The notes under the pieces were generated by a model. It was not told where the DNA came from. It did not search any database and saw only the letters and a program-made list of their open reading frames with translations. A stretch of 9,237 nucleotides of DNA from Thermoleophilaceae bacterium. Its GTDB lineage: Bacteria; Actinomycetota; Thermoleophilia; Solirubrobacterales; Thermoleophilaceae. Shown here in pieces: positions 1 through 6,872 of this stretch. The translations under genes were made by a program, and so were the position numbers. Each line of letters begins with the position of its first letter. The stretch's first letter is position 1. The DNA lies in the NCBI GenBank assembly GCA_013811765.1, contig JACCUO010000213.1, positions 1 through 9,237 on the forward strand, given 5' to 3'.

Positions 1-239
1 CGATCGAGCACGAGGCCGGCGAGCACAACCGCGAGTACCTTCGCGCAAAGGCCCAGAAGCTCGGCCATCTGCTCCACCACCAGGGGCTCGCCCTTGACGA
101 GGAGATGATCCACGAGGAGCGCCGCCACGACCGCGAGCGGGAGGGGCGCGGGGAGCAGGCCAAGCGCGTGGACCAGGCCAAGCACGACGAGGCCGAGCGC
201 GAGGACGAGGCCAAGCGCGACGAGGCCGAGCGTGGCTGA
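1..239 (+). CDS. ribBA: C-terminal end of GTP cyclohydrolase II (RibA or bifunctional RibBA), 5' truncated
   Basis: The window opens inside this gene; the frame reads from base 3 to a TGA at 237-239 (78 visible codons). The segment NREYLRAKAQKLGHLL matches the conserved end of GTP cyclohydrolase II (pattern N..YL..K..KLGHLL). This enzyme opens GTP to the pyrimidine precursor of riboflavin. In actinobacteria it is usually fused behind the 3,4-dihydroxy-2-butanone-4-phosphate synthase domain, so RibBA is likely, but the N-terminal half lies outside the window. After the family motif the protein continues for about 50 residues as a tail of almost only E, D, R, K, H, Q and A, with DEAER/EDEAKR/DEAER-like units. 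Such a tail is not part of the catalytic fold. The stop overlaps the ribH start by 8 bp, so the two are co-transcribed and probably translationally coupled. Identity rests on the short motif plus the neighbour. Confidence 0.85.
   Translation, partial: IEHEAGEHNREYLRAKAQKLGHLLHHQGLALDEEMIHEERRHDREREGRGEQAKRVDQAKHDEAEREDEAKRDEAERG
185..232 (+). repeat. 15-bp direct repeat in the ribBA tail
   Basis: CGACGAGGCCGAGCG occurs exactly at 185-199 and again at 218-232, 33 bp (11 codons) apart, so the reading frame is kept. Related GAGGCC(A/G)AGCG units lie between (207-217). The repeats encode the acidic/basic DEAER-type tail. The last base of the second copy is the first base of the ribH start codon. 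Confidence 0.8.
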
Positions 240-657
240 CGCGTATGCCATCGCGGTCGGCCGCTTCTACGAGGAGCTTGCCGACCGGCTGGTGGCGGGC
301 GCCAGAGGCGTTTTCGAGGGCGCTGGGGCGACCGTTGAGGTGCACGAGGTACCCGGCGCCTACGAGCTGCCGCTCGCGGCCAGGTACTGCGCGGACTCCG
401 GGCGCTACGCGGGCGTCGCGTGTCTCGGTGCCGTGATCCGCGGGGAGACCGACCACTACGACTACGTATGCGCCGAGGCGGCGCGCGGCATAGCCCGGGT
501 ATCGCTCGAGACCGGCGTTCCGTGCGCCTTCGGAGTGCTGACGGTGGACAGCATGGACCAGGCGCTCGCGCGGGTCGGCGGCGGCAAGCGCCATCAGGGC
601 GAGGATGCCGCTCGCGCGGTGCTGCAGATGGCCGAGCTGCGCCGAGCGCTGGCATGA
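232..657 (+). CDS. ribH: 6,7-dimethyl-8-ribityllumazine synthase
   Basis: It condenses 5-amino-6-ribitylamino-uracil with 3,4-dihydroxy-2-butanone 4-phosphate to give the direct precursor of riboflavin. It is cytosolic and normally assembles as pentamers or 60-mer shells. The 141-aa protein has the family signatures in order: RF near residues 11-12, VPGAYELPLA (40-49), GAVIRGETDHYDYV (66-79) with H75 as the catalytic histidine, PCAFGVLT (97-104) and a late arginine (R114, in ARVG) in the phosphate-binding position. Length fits the bacterial family, with a short N-terminus. The GTG at 232 is chosen because the protein begins right before the first strand; no in-frame ATG lies nearby and no good ribosome binding site is seen. 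It overlaps the preceding stop as GTGGCTGA, so coupling to ribBA translation is likely. Confidence 0.96.
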   Translation: MADAYAIAVGRFYEELADRLVAGARGVFEGAGATVEVHEVPGAYELPLAARYCADSGRYAGVACLGAVIRGETDHYDYVCAEAARGIARVSLETGVPCAFGVLTVDSMDQALARVGGGKRHQGEDAARAVLQMAELRRALA

Positions 658-1688
658 CCGGCGAGCCGGTCAACCTCTATAGCGACACGCAGACCCGGCC
701 CACCACGGCGATGCGCAGGGCGATGCTGGACGCCCCGGTGGGCGACGAGCAACGCCTTCTCGACCCCACGACCCTCGAGCTCGAGGGCCGGGTGGCGGAC
801 TTGCTCGGACAGGAGGCCGGGTTGTTCCTGCCGAGCGGCACCATGTGCAACGTCATCGCCTTCAGGCTTCACGTGCGCCCGGGCGGGGACGAAGTGCTCC
901 TGGCGGCCAACGCCCACCCCGTGAGCTACGAGGCGGGGGCCCCCGCGGCGCTCGCTCAGGCGATGACACGCCAGATCGACGCGCCGAGTGGGATCTTCGG
1001 ACCCGCCGAGCTCGAGGCGGCGGTGCGGCCCGGCGGTGACCGCTACGGCCCCCGTTCCCGGCTCGTCTCGGTGGAGAACACCACGGCGGACGGGGGCGGA
1101 CGCGTCTGGCCTCTCGACACGGTCCGCGGCGTGCTCGAGGTTGCGGCTCGTCATGGGCTGCGGACCCATCTGGACGGCGCCCGGCTGATGAACGCGGTCG
1201 TGGCCACCGGGGTCTCCGCGGCCGACTACGCGCGCGGCTTCGACACCGCCTGGATCGACTTCACGAAGGGCCTTGGCGCTCCGCTCGGCGCGGTGCTGGC
1301 GGGCTCCCGCGAGCTGATCGACGAAGCGTGGCGCCACAAGCAGATGCTCGGTGGCGCGATGCGCCAGTCCGGAATGCCGGCCGCAGCCTGCATCTACGCG
1401 CTCGACCACCACGTGGCCCGCCTCGCAGAGGACCACGAGCACGCGCAGTTGCTGGCCGACGGCTTGGCGAAGCTCCCGGGCGTCGAGATCGATCCGGCGA
1501 CGGTCGACACCAACATCGTCATCTTCGGCATCGAGGACGCGCCGGCCGTGGCGCGGCGGCTCTGCGACGCCGGCGTGCAGGTCACGCCGCTGGGGCCGCG
1601 CCGCCTGAGGGCGGTCACCCATCTCGACGTGGATCGCCGCGAGATCTACCGGGCGCTCGCCGCCTTTCGGGAGGTGCTGCGCGCCTGA
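654..1688 (+). CDS. ltaE: Low-specificity L-threonine aldolase (PLP-dependent)
   Basis: It cleaves L-threonine or L-allo-threonine to glycine and acetaldehyde with pyridoxal phosphate (fold-type I). The 344-aa product carries SDTQTRPT (10-17), PSGTMCN (60-66), a PLP-stacking histidine at H88 followed by YEAGAP, the PLP-nitrogen aspartate D174 in HLDGAR (R177 also conserved), the Schiff-base lysine K205 in DFTKGLGAPLGAVL, a GGAMRQSGMPAA block near 230-242 and a C-terminal RAVTHLDV. All expected catalytic residues are present. One deviation: the usual GDDVYGxDP loop is GDEQRLLDP here (30-38), replacing the tyrosine with R34. The ATG at 654 overlaps the ribH stop (ATGA); the frame is open further upstream, but that part is an out-of-frame shadow of ribH. 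Relatives act on other beta-hydroxy amino acids, so true substrate preference is open. No direct link to riboflavin synthesis is known to me. Confidence 0.92.
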   Translation: MTGEPVNLYSDTQTRPTTAMRRAMLDAPVGDEQRLLDPTTLELEGRVADLLGQEAGLFLPSGTMCNVIAFRLHVRPGGDEVLLAANAHPVSYEAGAPAALAQAMTRQIDAPSGIFGPAELEAAVRPGGDRYGPRSRLVSVENTTADGGGRVWPLDTVRGVLEVAARHGLRTHLDGARLMNAVVATGVSAADYARGFDTAWIDFTKGLGAPLGAVLAGSRELIDEAWRHKQMLGGAMRQSGMPAAACIYALDHHVARLAEDHEHAQLLADGLAKLPGVEIDPATVDTNIVIFGIEDAPAVARRLCDAGVQVTPLGPRRLRAVTHLDVDRREIYRALAAFREVLRA

Positions 1689-1715
1689 GGCGCAGGCTGC
1701 CGCGGCCGGGGCGGT

Positions 1716-1731
1716 TGCTAGCCTGTCGCGC
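1716..1731 (+). promoter_or_regulatory. Predicted extended -10 promoter for a leaderless rpmB transcript
   Basis: TGCTAGCCT (1716-1724) is an extended -10 element: TG, one base, then TAGCCT, which fits the actinobacterial TAnnnT consensus. Exactly 7 nt separate the last T from the GTG of rpmB at 1732, so transcription would begin at or beside the start codon. No ribosome binding site precedes the gene, as expected for a leaderless mRNA. No convincing -35 hexamer is visible. The same 9-mer lies before rpmF. Confidence 0.6.
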
Positions 1732-1923
1732 GTGCCGAAGATCTGTTACGTGTGCAGCAAGGGCCCGGCGTTCGGTAACAGCCGCAGCCACTCGATGGTC
1801 GCCACCAGGCGGCGCTTCAACCCGAACCTCCAGAAGGTTCGCATCGACGTGAAGGGCTCGCCCTCTCGTGAGTACGTGTGCACTCGCTGCCTCAAGGCCG
1901 GCAAGGTCACGAAGGCCGCCTGA
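1732..1923 (+). CDS. rpmB: 50S ribosomal protein L28, zinc-binding (four-cysteine) form
   Basis: This is a component of the large ribosomal subunit. The 63-aa protein begins with a PKICYVCSKGP block and continues with the L28 hallmark GNSRSHS..ATRRRFNPNL (15-32). C5, C8, C50 and C53 form two CxxC pairs, the C+ or zinc-ribbon form of L28; some actinobacteria also keep a cysteine-free paralogue for zinc starvation. Length fits the short L28 class. Start is GTG at 1732; there is no ATG alternative and residues before it would not fit the family. It heads the conserved rpmB-fakA-recG block and appears to have its own promoter directly upstream, in the 43-bp gap after the aldolase gene. Confidence 0.95.
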   Translation: MPKICYVCSKGPAFGNSRSHSMVATRRRFNPNLQKVRIDVKGSPSREYVCTRCLKAGKVTKAA

Positions 1924-1979
1924 CGCGTCGCCACGGGGCACCGGCGGAAACATCCGGCGCGGCAGGTGTAGTTCCCACC

Positions 1980-3632
1980 GTGCCCGATCAGAGTCTGGTC
2001 CGTTTCCGCAGGGTCGTGGCAGCCTCGCTGGCCGCGCTCGAGAGCCGCCGCGACGAGGTCAACGACCTGAACGTGTTCCCCGTCGCCGACGGGGACACCG
2101 GGGACAACATGGCGATGACGCTCCGCGCGGTCCTGAGCGAGCTGGACGGCCTGGGCGAGCAGCCGCTCGACGTGATCGGCCGCGAGGAGCTCGTCTCGGC
2201 CGTCGCGCGGGCGGCGCTGCTCGGTGCGCGGGGCAACAGCGGGGTGATCCTGTCCCAGATCGTGCGCGGCGCGGCCGAGGAGCTTGCGTCGCGTCCGGGC
2301 GAGCTCGTGGACCCGGTGCTCGTGGCGGCGGCCTTCGCGCGAGCGGCCGACGCCGCGTATGACTCCGTGCGCGATCCGGCCGAGGGCACCATGCTCAGCG
2401 CCGTGCGCGCGATGGCCCACCGCGTTGCCCAGGATCTGGCCCACATGGAGCAGCCGCGGCTCGGGCCGGACGCCTCGCCGGGGGAGCAGGACCAGCTGAT
2501 CGCCATGGTCCTGGAGCGCGCGCTCGGCGCGGCCCAGGAGGCGGTCGAGAAGGGGCCTGAGCAGCTGGCGGTGCTCAAGGAGGCAGGCGTGGTGGACGCC
2601 GGGGCCTATGGGCTCACGATCATCGTGGCCGGGGTGGTGGCGGCCCTGCGCGGCGAGGAGGCCCCGAGCCTTCCCCACCGCGCGGTCCCGGCCCATCACT
2701 CGCTTCACCTTCCCCAGCACGAGTCATCCAGCTATCAGTACTGCACCAACTTCGCCATCACCGGCCGCGGCCTCGAGGGCCACGCCCACGTGGAGGCGCT
2801 GGAGCGGATCGGCGACAGCGTGCTCGTGGTCGGCGACGAGCACGCGATCCGGGTGCACGTTCATACCGACGATCCGGAGGCAGCGGTCGCGATCTTCGAG
2901 GCGGCGGGCGAGATCTCGCGGCTCGACGTGGCCGACATGTCCGAGCAGGTGGCGGGCCGGTCCGCCCGGCTCGCGGCGGGCGGCCTCCCGGATGCCGCGG
3001 TGGCGGCCTGCGCCGCGGTGGCGGTAGTCACCGGTGCCGGGCTCGCTCGCCTGTACCGGGAGCTGGGCGTGTTCGTCGTGGACGGTGGCCCCACGATGAA
3101 CCCGTCGACATACGAGCTGCTGGCGGCCATCCACTCGGCCGGCTCCGAGCAGGTGCTGCTCCTGCCCAACAGCTCGAACGTGCTGATGGCCGCGGAGCGC
3201 GCCGCCGAGCTCTCGGAGAAGCCGGTGGTGGTCGTCCCCACCCGCGCTCCCCAGGAGGGTCTCGCCGCGCTGCTCGCTTTCGACCCCGCGCGCTCGTGCG
3301 AGGACAACGCCGCAGCCGTCTCTGATGCCGCGGGCGCGCTCCGCGTGGGCGGGGTGGCGGAGTCCGCGCGCGAGGATCCGCAAGGGCGCTTCTCGCGTGG
3401 CGACGCCGTCGGCTACTCGGGCTCCGAGCTGGTGGCCTGGGGCGAGCCGGCAGAGACGCTCAAGGTCACGCTCGAGCACGTGGCCGGCCGCGCCGAGCTC
3501 GTCACCTGCATCGCGGGGCAGGGCGCTCCGCTGGCGCGAGAGACCATCGAGGCCGCCCTGCCGGAGGGCGTCGAGTTCGAGTTCCACGAGGGTGGGCAAC
3601 CGGCCTGGTGGTGGCTCCTCTGCGCGGAGTAG
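1980..3632 (+). CDS. fakA: DAK2-domain fatty acid kinase-like protein (FakA/YloV family)
   Basis: FakA-type proteins phosphorylate fatty acids that are held by a separate DegV-family carrier (FakB), giving acyl-phosphate for phospholipid synthesis. The 550-aa product has the full family layout. The N-terminal DhaL-type ATP-binding domain shows NVFPVADGDTGDNM (31-44; D37 and D39 as Mg ligands) and GARGNSGVILSQ (82-93). Then come VVDAGAYGL, a middle domain with HVHTDDPEAA, and a C-terminal part with DGGPTMNPST, LLPNSSNVLMAAERAAEL, VVPTRAPQEGLAALLAFDP and a final GGQPAWWWLL. Length equals that of characterised FakA (about 550 aa). The GTG at 1980 is the only sensible start: it precedes the first helix, and upstream codons in this frame overlap rpmB. 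No FakB gene is in the window. Many annotations call this family dihydroxyacetone kinase phosphatase domain protein; kinase activity here is by homology only. Confidence 0.88.
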   Translation: MPDQSLVRFRRVVAASLAALESRRDEVNDLNVFPVADGDTGDNMAMTLRAVLSELDGLGEQPLDVIGREELVSAVARAALLGARGNSGVILSQIVRGAAEELASRPGELVDPVLVAAAFARAADAAYDSVRDPAEGTMLSAVRAMAHRVAQDLAHMEQPRLGPDASPGEQDQLIAMVLERALGAAQEAVEKGPEQLAVLKEAGVVDAGAYGLTIIVAGVVAALRGEEAPSLPHRAVPAHHSLHLPQHESSSYQYCTNFAITGRGLEGHAHVEALERIGDSVLVVGDEHAIRVHVHTDDPEAAVAIFEAAGEISRLDVADMSEQVAGRSARLAAGGLPDAAVAACAAVAVVTGAGLARLYRELGVFVVDGGPTMNPSTYELLAAIHSAGSEQVLLLPNSSNVLMAAERAAELSEKPVVVVPTRAPQEGLAALLAFDPARSCEDNAAAVSDAAGALRVGGVAESAREDPQGRFSRGDAVGYSGSELVAWGEPAETLKVTLEHVAGRAELVTCIAGQGAPLARETIEAALPEGVEFEFHEGGQPAWWWLLCAE

Positions 3633-3797
3633 GGGCCGCCTGAGCGTCCAGCCGTCCGCCCCGCCGTCTATCACCGACGGATCCCGACGGTTTTCGCCAC
3701 CACTGAGGAGCTCACCCGCGAGGCTGCCCTGGCGGCCCGCGTCCGCTCGTTTCCTCGCCCGAGTGTTCTGGCCGAGCCGGTCGAGGCCTCCGGACAG

Positions 3798-5801
3798 GTG
3801 GCCAAAGGGCTCGCTGCGCTCGGGATCGAGACCCGCGCCGATCTGATCGAGCACCTACCCCACACACACAGGGATCGCCGCGAGACCCGTAAGCTGGCCA
3901 CGCTGGGTGTGGGCGAGGAGGCCACGGTGGCGGTGACGATCCGGAGCGTGACCGTCAAGCCCATGCGCGACCGCCGCCGCAAGCGCGTGGAGGCGAAGGT
4001 CTACGACGAGACGGGGCCCGCGTCGGCGGTCTGGTTCAACCAGCCCTGGCTGGCACGGCAGCTCGCGGAGGGCACTCAGGTGCTGCTGCACGGAAAGCTT
4101 CGCCGCCGCAACGAGCTCTGGGTGACCGAGCACGAGCTGGTGACCCAGGGTGATGCCCCCGTGCACACCCTCGGGCTGGTGCCCGTGCATCCCGCCACGG
4201 CGGGCATCTCGCCGGCCACGCTGCGAAGCCTCGTCTGGGAGGACCGGGGTTGTTTCCGGCACGCGGTCGAGCCGCTGCCCGCAGCGTTGCGGGTCGCCGA
4301 GGCCCTCCCCGACCGCCCTGCCGCGCTGGCAGGGGTGCACTTTCCCGACACCGAGGAGGAGGGGGCCGCCGCCCGTCGCCGCCTCGCCTTCGAGGAGCTG
4401 TTCCTCCTGCAGCTGGCGGTGGCCGGCCGGCGGCGCTCGCGCCGGGAGGCTCGCCGCGCGGCTCCGCTCAGACCGACCGGGGCGCTCGTGGACCGATGGC
4501 GCGAGTCGCTTCCCTTCGAGCTGACGGGCGACCAGCGGGCGGCGTGCCGCGACATCGACGCCGACCTCGCCGCCGAGCGGCCGATGCAGCGCCTGTTGAT
4601 GGGGGAGGTGGGAAGCGGGAAGACCATCGTCGCCCTGAGCGCGATGCTGCGTGCCGTCGAGAACGGTCGCCAGGCGGCGCTCATGGCGCCCACCGAGACG
4701 CTCGCAGAGCAGCATCTGCTCACCCTCGACCGCCTGCTCGGGGGGGTGGCGCCCGTGGAGCTCCTGACCGGCTCGACCGGCGCCGCCAGGCGGCGCGATC
4801 TTCTCGGCCGTCTCGCCTCGGGGGAGCTTGCGCTCGTGGTCGGGACCCACGCGCTGATCGAGGAGACAGTGGAGTTTCGGGACCTCGCGCTGGGCGTGGT
4901 GGACGAGCAGCACCGGTTCGGTGTGCGCCAGCGTGCCGCACTCGATTCCAAGGCACGGGAAGGTCTCGTGCCCCACACCCTGCACATGACGGCCACGCCT
5001 ATTCCCCGAACGCTGGCGCTCACCGCCTACGGTGACCTTGACGCCACGGTGCTCCGAGAGCTGCCGGCGGGCCGCCGGCCCGTGGAGACCCATGTGGTGG
5101 ACGGCACCCGTGCCCGGGCCCGGGCGTATGAGCGCATCCGCGAGGAGATCGCCAAGGGCCGCCAGTGTTTCGTGGTGTGCCCGCTCGTGGAGGAATCCGA
5201 GGCGCTTCAGGCCAAGGCGGCAACCGTCGAGGCCGAGCGCCTCGCGCGCACCGAGTTTCGCGAACAGAGGGTGGCCCTCATCCATGGGCAGCTGCCGCTC
5301 GCGGCCAAGCAGGAGGCGATGCGCGACTTCGCGGCGGGAGCCGCCGACGTGCTCGTGGCCACGAGCGTGGTCGAGGTCGGAATCGACGTGCCCAACGCCA
5401 CGGTGATGCTGATCGAGGCGGCTGAGCGCTATGGCCTCTCTCAGCTCCACCAGCTGCGCGGGCGGGTGGGGCGTGGCGGCCATAGCTCCCTCTGCATCCT
5501 TTTTGGCGATCCAAAGCTGCCGCGGCTGAAGGCGATCGCCACCGAGCGCGACGGGTTCCGGCTGGCCGAGATCGACCTCGAGCTGCGAGGGGCAGGGGAG
5601 GTGCTCGGCACCCGCCAGAGCGGCCTGCCCGAGTTTCGCGCGGCCCGCCTGCCCGAGGACCAAGGGCTGCTGGCAACTGCCCGCGCTCGCGCGGACGAGC
5701 TGCTCGACGGCGACCCTGGGCTTGAGGCTTCAGAGCACTCGCTGCTGCGAGAGACGATCGTCGCGCGTTTCGGCTCGGACCTCGATCCGATCCCCGCATG
5801 A
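3798..5801 (+). CDS. recG: ATP-dependent DNA helicase RecG
   Basis: RecG is a double-strand DNA translocase that remodels stalled replication forks and branched recombination intermediates. From the GTG at 3798 it is 667 aa. The wedge (OB-type) domain includes VWFNQPWL near residues 80-87. The helicase core has Walker A GEVGSGKT (K275), the DEQH box (369-372), motif III TATPIPRT (398-405), ATSVVEVGIDVPNA, motif VI QLRGRVGRGG (552-561) and the RecG C-terminal signature ELRGAGEVLGTRQSGLPEF. The start is uncertain: translation from 3798 begins inside the N-terminal helical motif (ASGQVAKGLAALGIETRADLIEHLP), and homologues start earlier. The frame is open back to the fakA-like TAG at 3630, but no ATG, GTG or TTG lies in it; CTG at 3768 would restore the expected motif. 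The stop overlaps the rsmD start as ATGA. Confidence 0.95.
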   Translation: MAKGLAALGIETRADLIEHLPHTHRDRRETRKLATLGVGEEATVAVTIRSVTVKPMRDRRRKRVEAKVYDETGPASAVWFNQPWLARQLAEGTQVLLHGKLRRRNELWVTEHELVTQGDAPVHTLGLVPVHPATAGISPATLRSLVWEDRGCFRHAVEPLPAALRVAEALPDRPAALAGVHFPDTEEEGAAARRRLAFEELFLLQLAVAGRRRSRREARRAAPLRPTGALVDRWRESLPFELTGDQRAACRDIDADLAAERPMQRLLMGEVGSGKTIVALSAMLRAVENGRQAALMAPTETLAEQHLLTLDRLLGGVAPVELLTGSTGAARRRDLLGRLASGELALVVGTHALIEETVEFRDLALGVVDEQHRFGVRQRAALDSKAREGLVPHTLHMTATPIPRTLALTAYGDLDATVLRELPAGRRPVETHVVDGTRARARAYERIREEIAKGRQCFVVCPLVEESEALQAKAATVEAERLARTEFREQRVALIHGQLPLAAKQEAMRDFAAGAADVLVATSVVEVGIDVPNATVMLIEAAERYGLSQLHQLRGRVGRGGHSSLCILFGDPKLPRLKAIATERDGFRLAEIDLELRGAGEVLGTRQSGLPEFRAARLPEDQGLLATARARADELLDGDPGLEASEHSLLRETIVARFGSDLDPIPA

Positions 5802-6361
5802 GGGTCGTCGCGGGTGAGCTCCGTGGACGCCGCCTGGCTGCGCCGCCGGGGCGCGCCACCCGTCCCACCGCGGACAGGGTGCGTGAGGCGCTCTTCTCGA
5901 TCCTCGGCGACGTGTCAGGCCTGCGCGTGCTCGACCTGTTCGCCGGCTCCGGCGCCTTGGGGATCGAGGCGCTCTCGCGCGGGGCCTCCGAGGCGGTCTT
6001 CGTGGACAGCTCGAGGCGGGCGGTGACGGCGATCGAGGCCAACCTGGAGGCCCTGGCAATCGACGCCCCCGTGCATCGCCGCGACGCCCTCGCCTTTCTC
6101 GGCGACGCCGCCCGCGGCGCGTGTTATCAGCTCGCGTTTGTCGACCCGCCCTATGATTCGGCGCGCCGCCTGGCCGCCCCGCTCGCCGCGTGCCTGCCTT
6201 CCATCCTCACCGAAGACGCCCGCATCGTGACCGAATCCGACAAGCGCAGCCCGCTGCTATTCCCGTTTCCGCTCCTAAGGGAGAGGCTGTACGGCGACAC
6301 GCGCATCGCCGTCCACCGCATTTCCGGGCCTTCGCGGGAGCATCCGGTGATCCATGGATGA
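5798..6361 (+). CDS. rsmD: 16S rRNA (guanine(966)-N(2))-methyltransferase
   Basis: RsmD methylates the exocyclic N2 of G966 in helix 31 of 16S rRNA, using S-adenosylmethionine, on assembled 30S particles. The 187-aa protein shows the family N-terminus RPTADRVREALFSIL (22-36), the SAM-binding motif I VLDLFAGSG (44-52) followed by ALGIEALSRGA, an acidic residue at the end of strand 2 (VD, 69-70), and the catalytic motif IV DPPY (116-119). Length matches the family. The ATG at 5798 overlaps the recG stop (ATGA), and the gene overlaps coaD by 8 bp at its end, so recG, rsmD and coaD behave as one coupled unit. The rsmD-coaD pair is widely conserved in bacteria. No ribosome binding site precedes the start, which supports coupling to recG translation. 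Confidence 0.95.
   Translation: MRVVAGELRGRRLAAPPGRATRPTADRVREALFSILGDVSGLRVLDLFAGSGALGIEALSRGASEAVFVDSSRRAVTAIEANLEALAIDAPVHRRDALAFLGDAARGACYQLAFVDPPYDSARRLAAPLAACLPSILTEDARIVTESDKRSPLLFPFPLLRERLYGDTRIAVHRISGPSREHPVIHG
6346..6353 (+). promoter_or_regulatory. Shifted Shine-Dalgarno site for coaD
   Basis: GGTGATCC directly abuts the coaD ATG at 6354. It is identical to the 3' half of the full anti-16S complement AGGAGGTGATCC, so it can pair with the very 3' end of 16S rRNA at the normal register although the GGAGG core is degenerate. The site lies inside the end of rsmD. This supports ATG 6354 as the coaD start. Confidence 0.5.
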
Positions 6362-6872
6362 GAAGGGCGGCACGGCCGTCTGCCCGGGATCCTATGACCC
6401 CGTCACGCTGGGGCACCTGGACATCATCGCGCGCGCCGCTCACGTCTTCGACCGCGTCGTGGTGGGGGTCGTAGACCACCCCGTGCGCAAGAAGAAGACC
6501 GTCTTCACGGCCGAGGAACGGGTGGTGTTCCTCGAGAGCGAGCTCGAGGATCTGGGCAATGTGCAGGTAAAAGCCTTTGATACGCTGCTCGTCGACTTCG
6601 CCCGGCAGAACGGCGCCAAGGCCATCGTGAAGGGCCTGCGGGCGATATCGGACTTCGAGTACGAGTTCGAGATGAATCAGCTCAACCGAAAGATGGCGCC
6701 GGACATCGAGAGCCTCTACCTGTTCTCCGCCCCGGAGTTCACGTTCCTCAGCTCGAGCGGCGTGAAGGAGCTGGCCACTTTCGGGGCCGATCTGACCGGC
6801 ATGGTGCCCCCCTCGGTGGCCGTTCGCTTGCAGGAAGCGCTCGGTCGCCCCCGAACTGGGAAGATCACGTGA
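6354..6872 (+). CDS. coaD: Pantetheine-phosphate adenylyltransferase
   Basis: CoaD catalyses the penultimate step of coenzyme A synthesis: 4'-phosphopantetheine plus ATP gives dephospho-CoA and pyrophosphate. The 172-aa product is a nucleotidyltransferase of the TxGH superfamily: PGSYDPVTLGH (11-21, with T18 and H21), the basic loop HPVRKKKT (42-49), KGLRAISDFEYE (93-104), NQLNRKM (108-114) and the C-terminal nucleotide-binding FLSSSGVKE (131-139). Length is slightly above the usual 160 aa because of a few extra residues at each end. The ATG at 6354 gives an 8-bp overlap with rsmD (ATGGATGA) and has a ribosome binding site match immediately before it. The enzyme is cytosolic and normally hexameric. 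The TGA is part of a TGATG junction with the next small frame. Confidence 0.97.
   Translation: MDEKGGTAVCPGSYDPVTLGHLDIIARAAHVFDRVVVGVVDHPVRKKKTVFTAEERVVFLESELEDLGNVQVKAFDTLLVDFARQNGAKAIVKGLRAISDFEYEFEMNQLNRKMAPDIESLYLFSAPEFTFLSSSGVKELATFGADLTGMVPPSVAVRLQEALGRPRTGKIT

Noticed and set aside
420..653. Upstream extension of the threonine aldolase frame
   Set aside because: These codons are out of frame within ribH and give R/G/A-rich sequence unlike any aldolase N-terminus; ATG 654 gives the family start.
1693..1725. Inverted repeat CAGGCT ... AGCCTG spanning the rpmB promoter
   Set aside because: A 6-bp stem with a 21-nt loop in G+C-rich DNA is expected by chance, and there is no second copy of the arrangement before rpmF.
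1967..1979. Possible -10 box before the fakA-like GTG
   Set aside because: TGTAGT is 7 nt away but lacks the conserved A at position 2, while TAGTTC lacks the final T and leaves only 5 nt. It is not convincing enough to list as a promoter.
1746..2720. 324-codon minus-strand frame across rpmB and the fakA-like gene
   Set aside because: Antisense to two well-supported genes, no family motifs, and composition typical of a G+C shadow. The same holds for the minus-strand frames at 594-1622, 2724-3854 and 6865-7890.
3664..3694. Hairpin CCGTC/GACGG followed by a second GACGG and TTTT, a possible terminator between the fakA-like gene and recG
   Set aside because: The stem is only 5 bp, and the copy next to TTTT leaves a 17-nt loop. 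The region is also open in the recG frame, so termination is unlikely.
3855..5663. 602-codon open frame on the minus strand across recG
   Set aside because: It lies fully antisense to recG, whose helicase motifs are intact; its translation is low-complexity R/H/G/P-rich with no recognisable domain. Long antisense frames are usual in very G+C-rich coding DNA.
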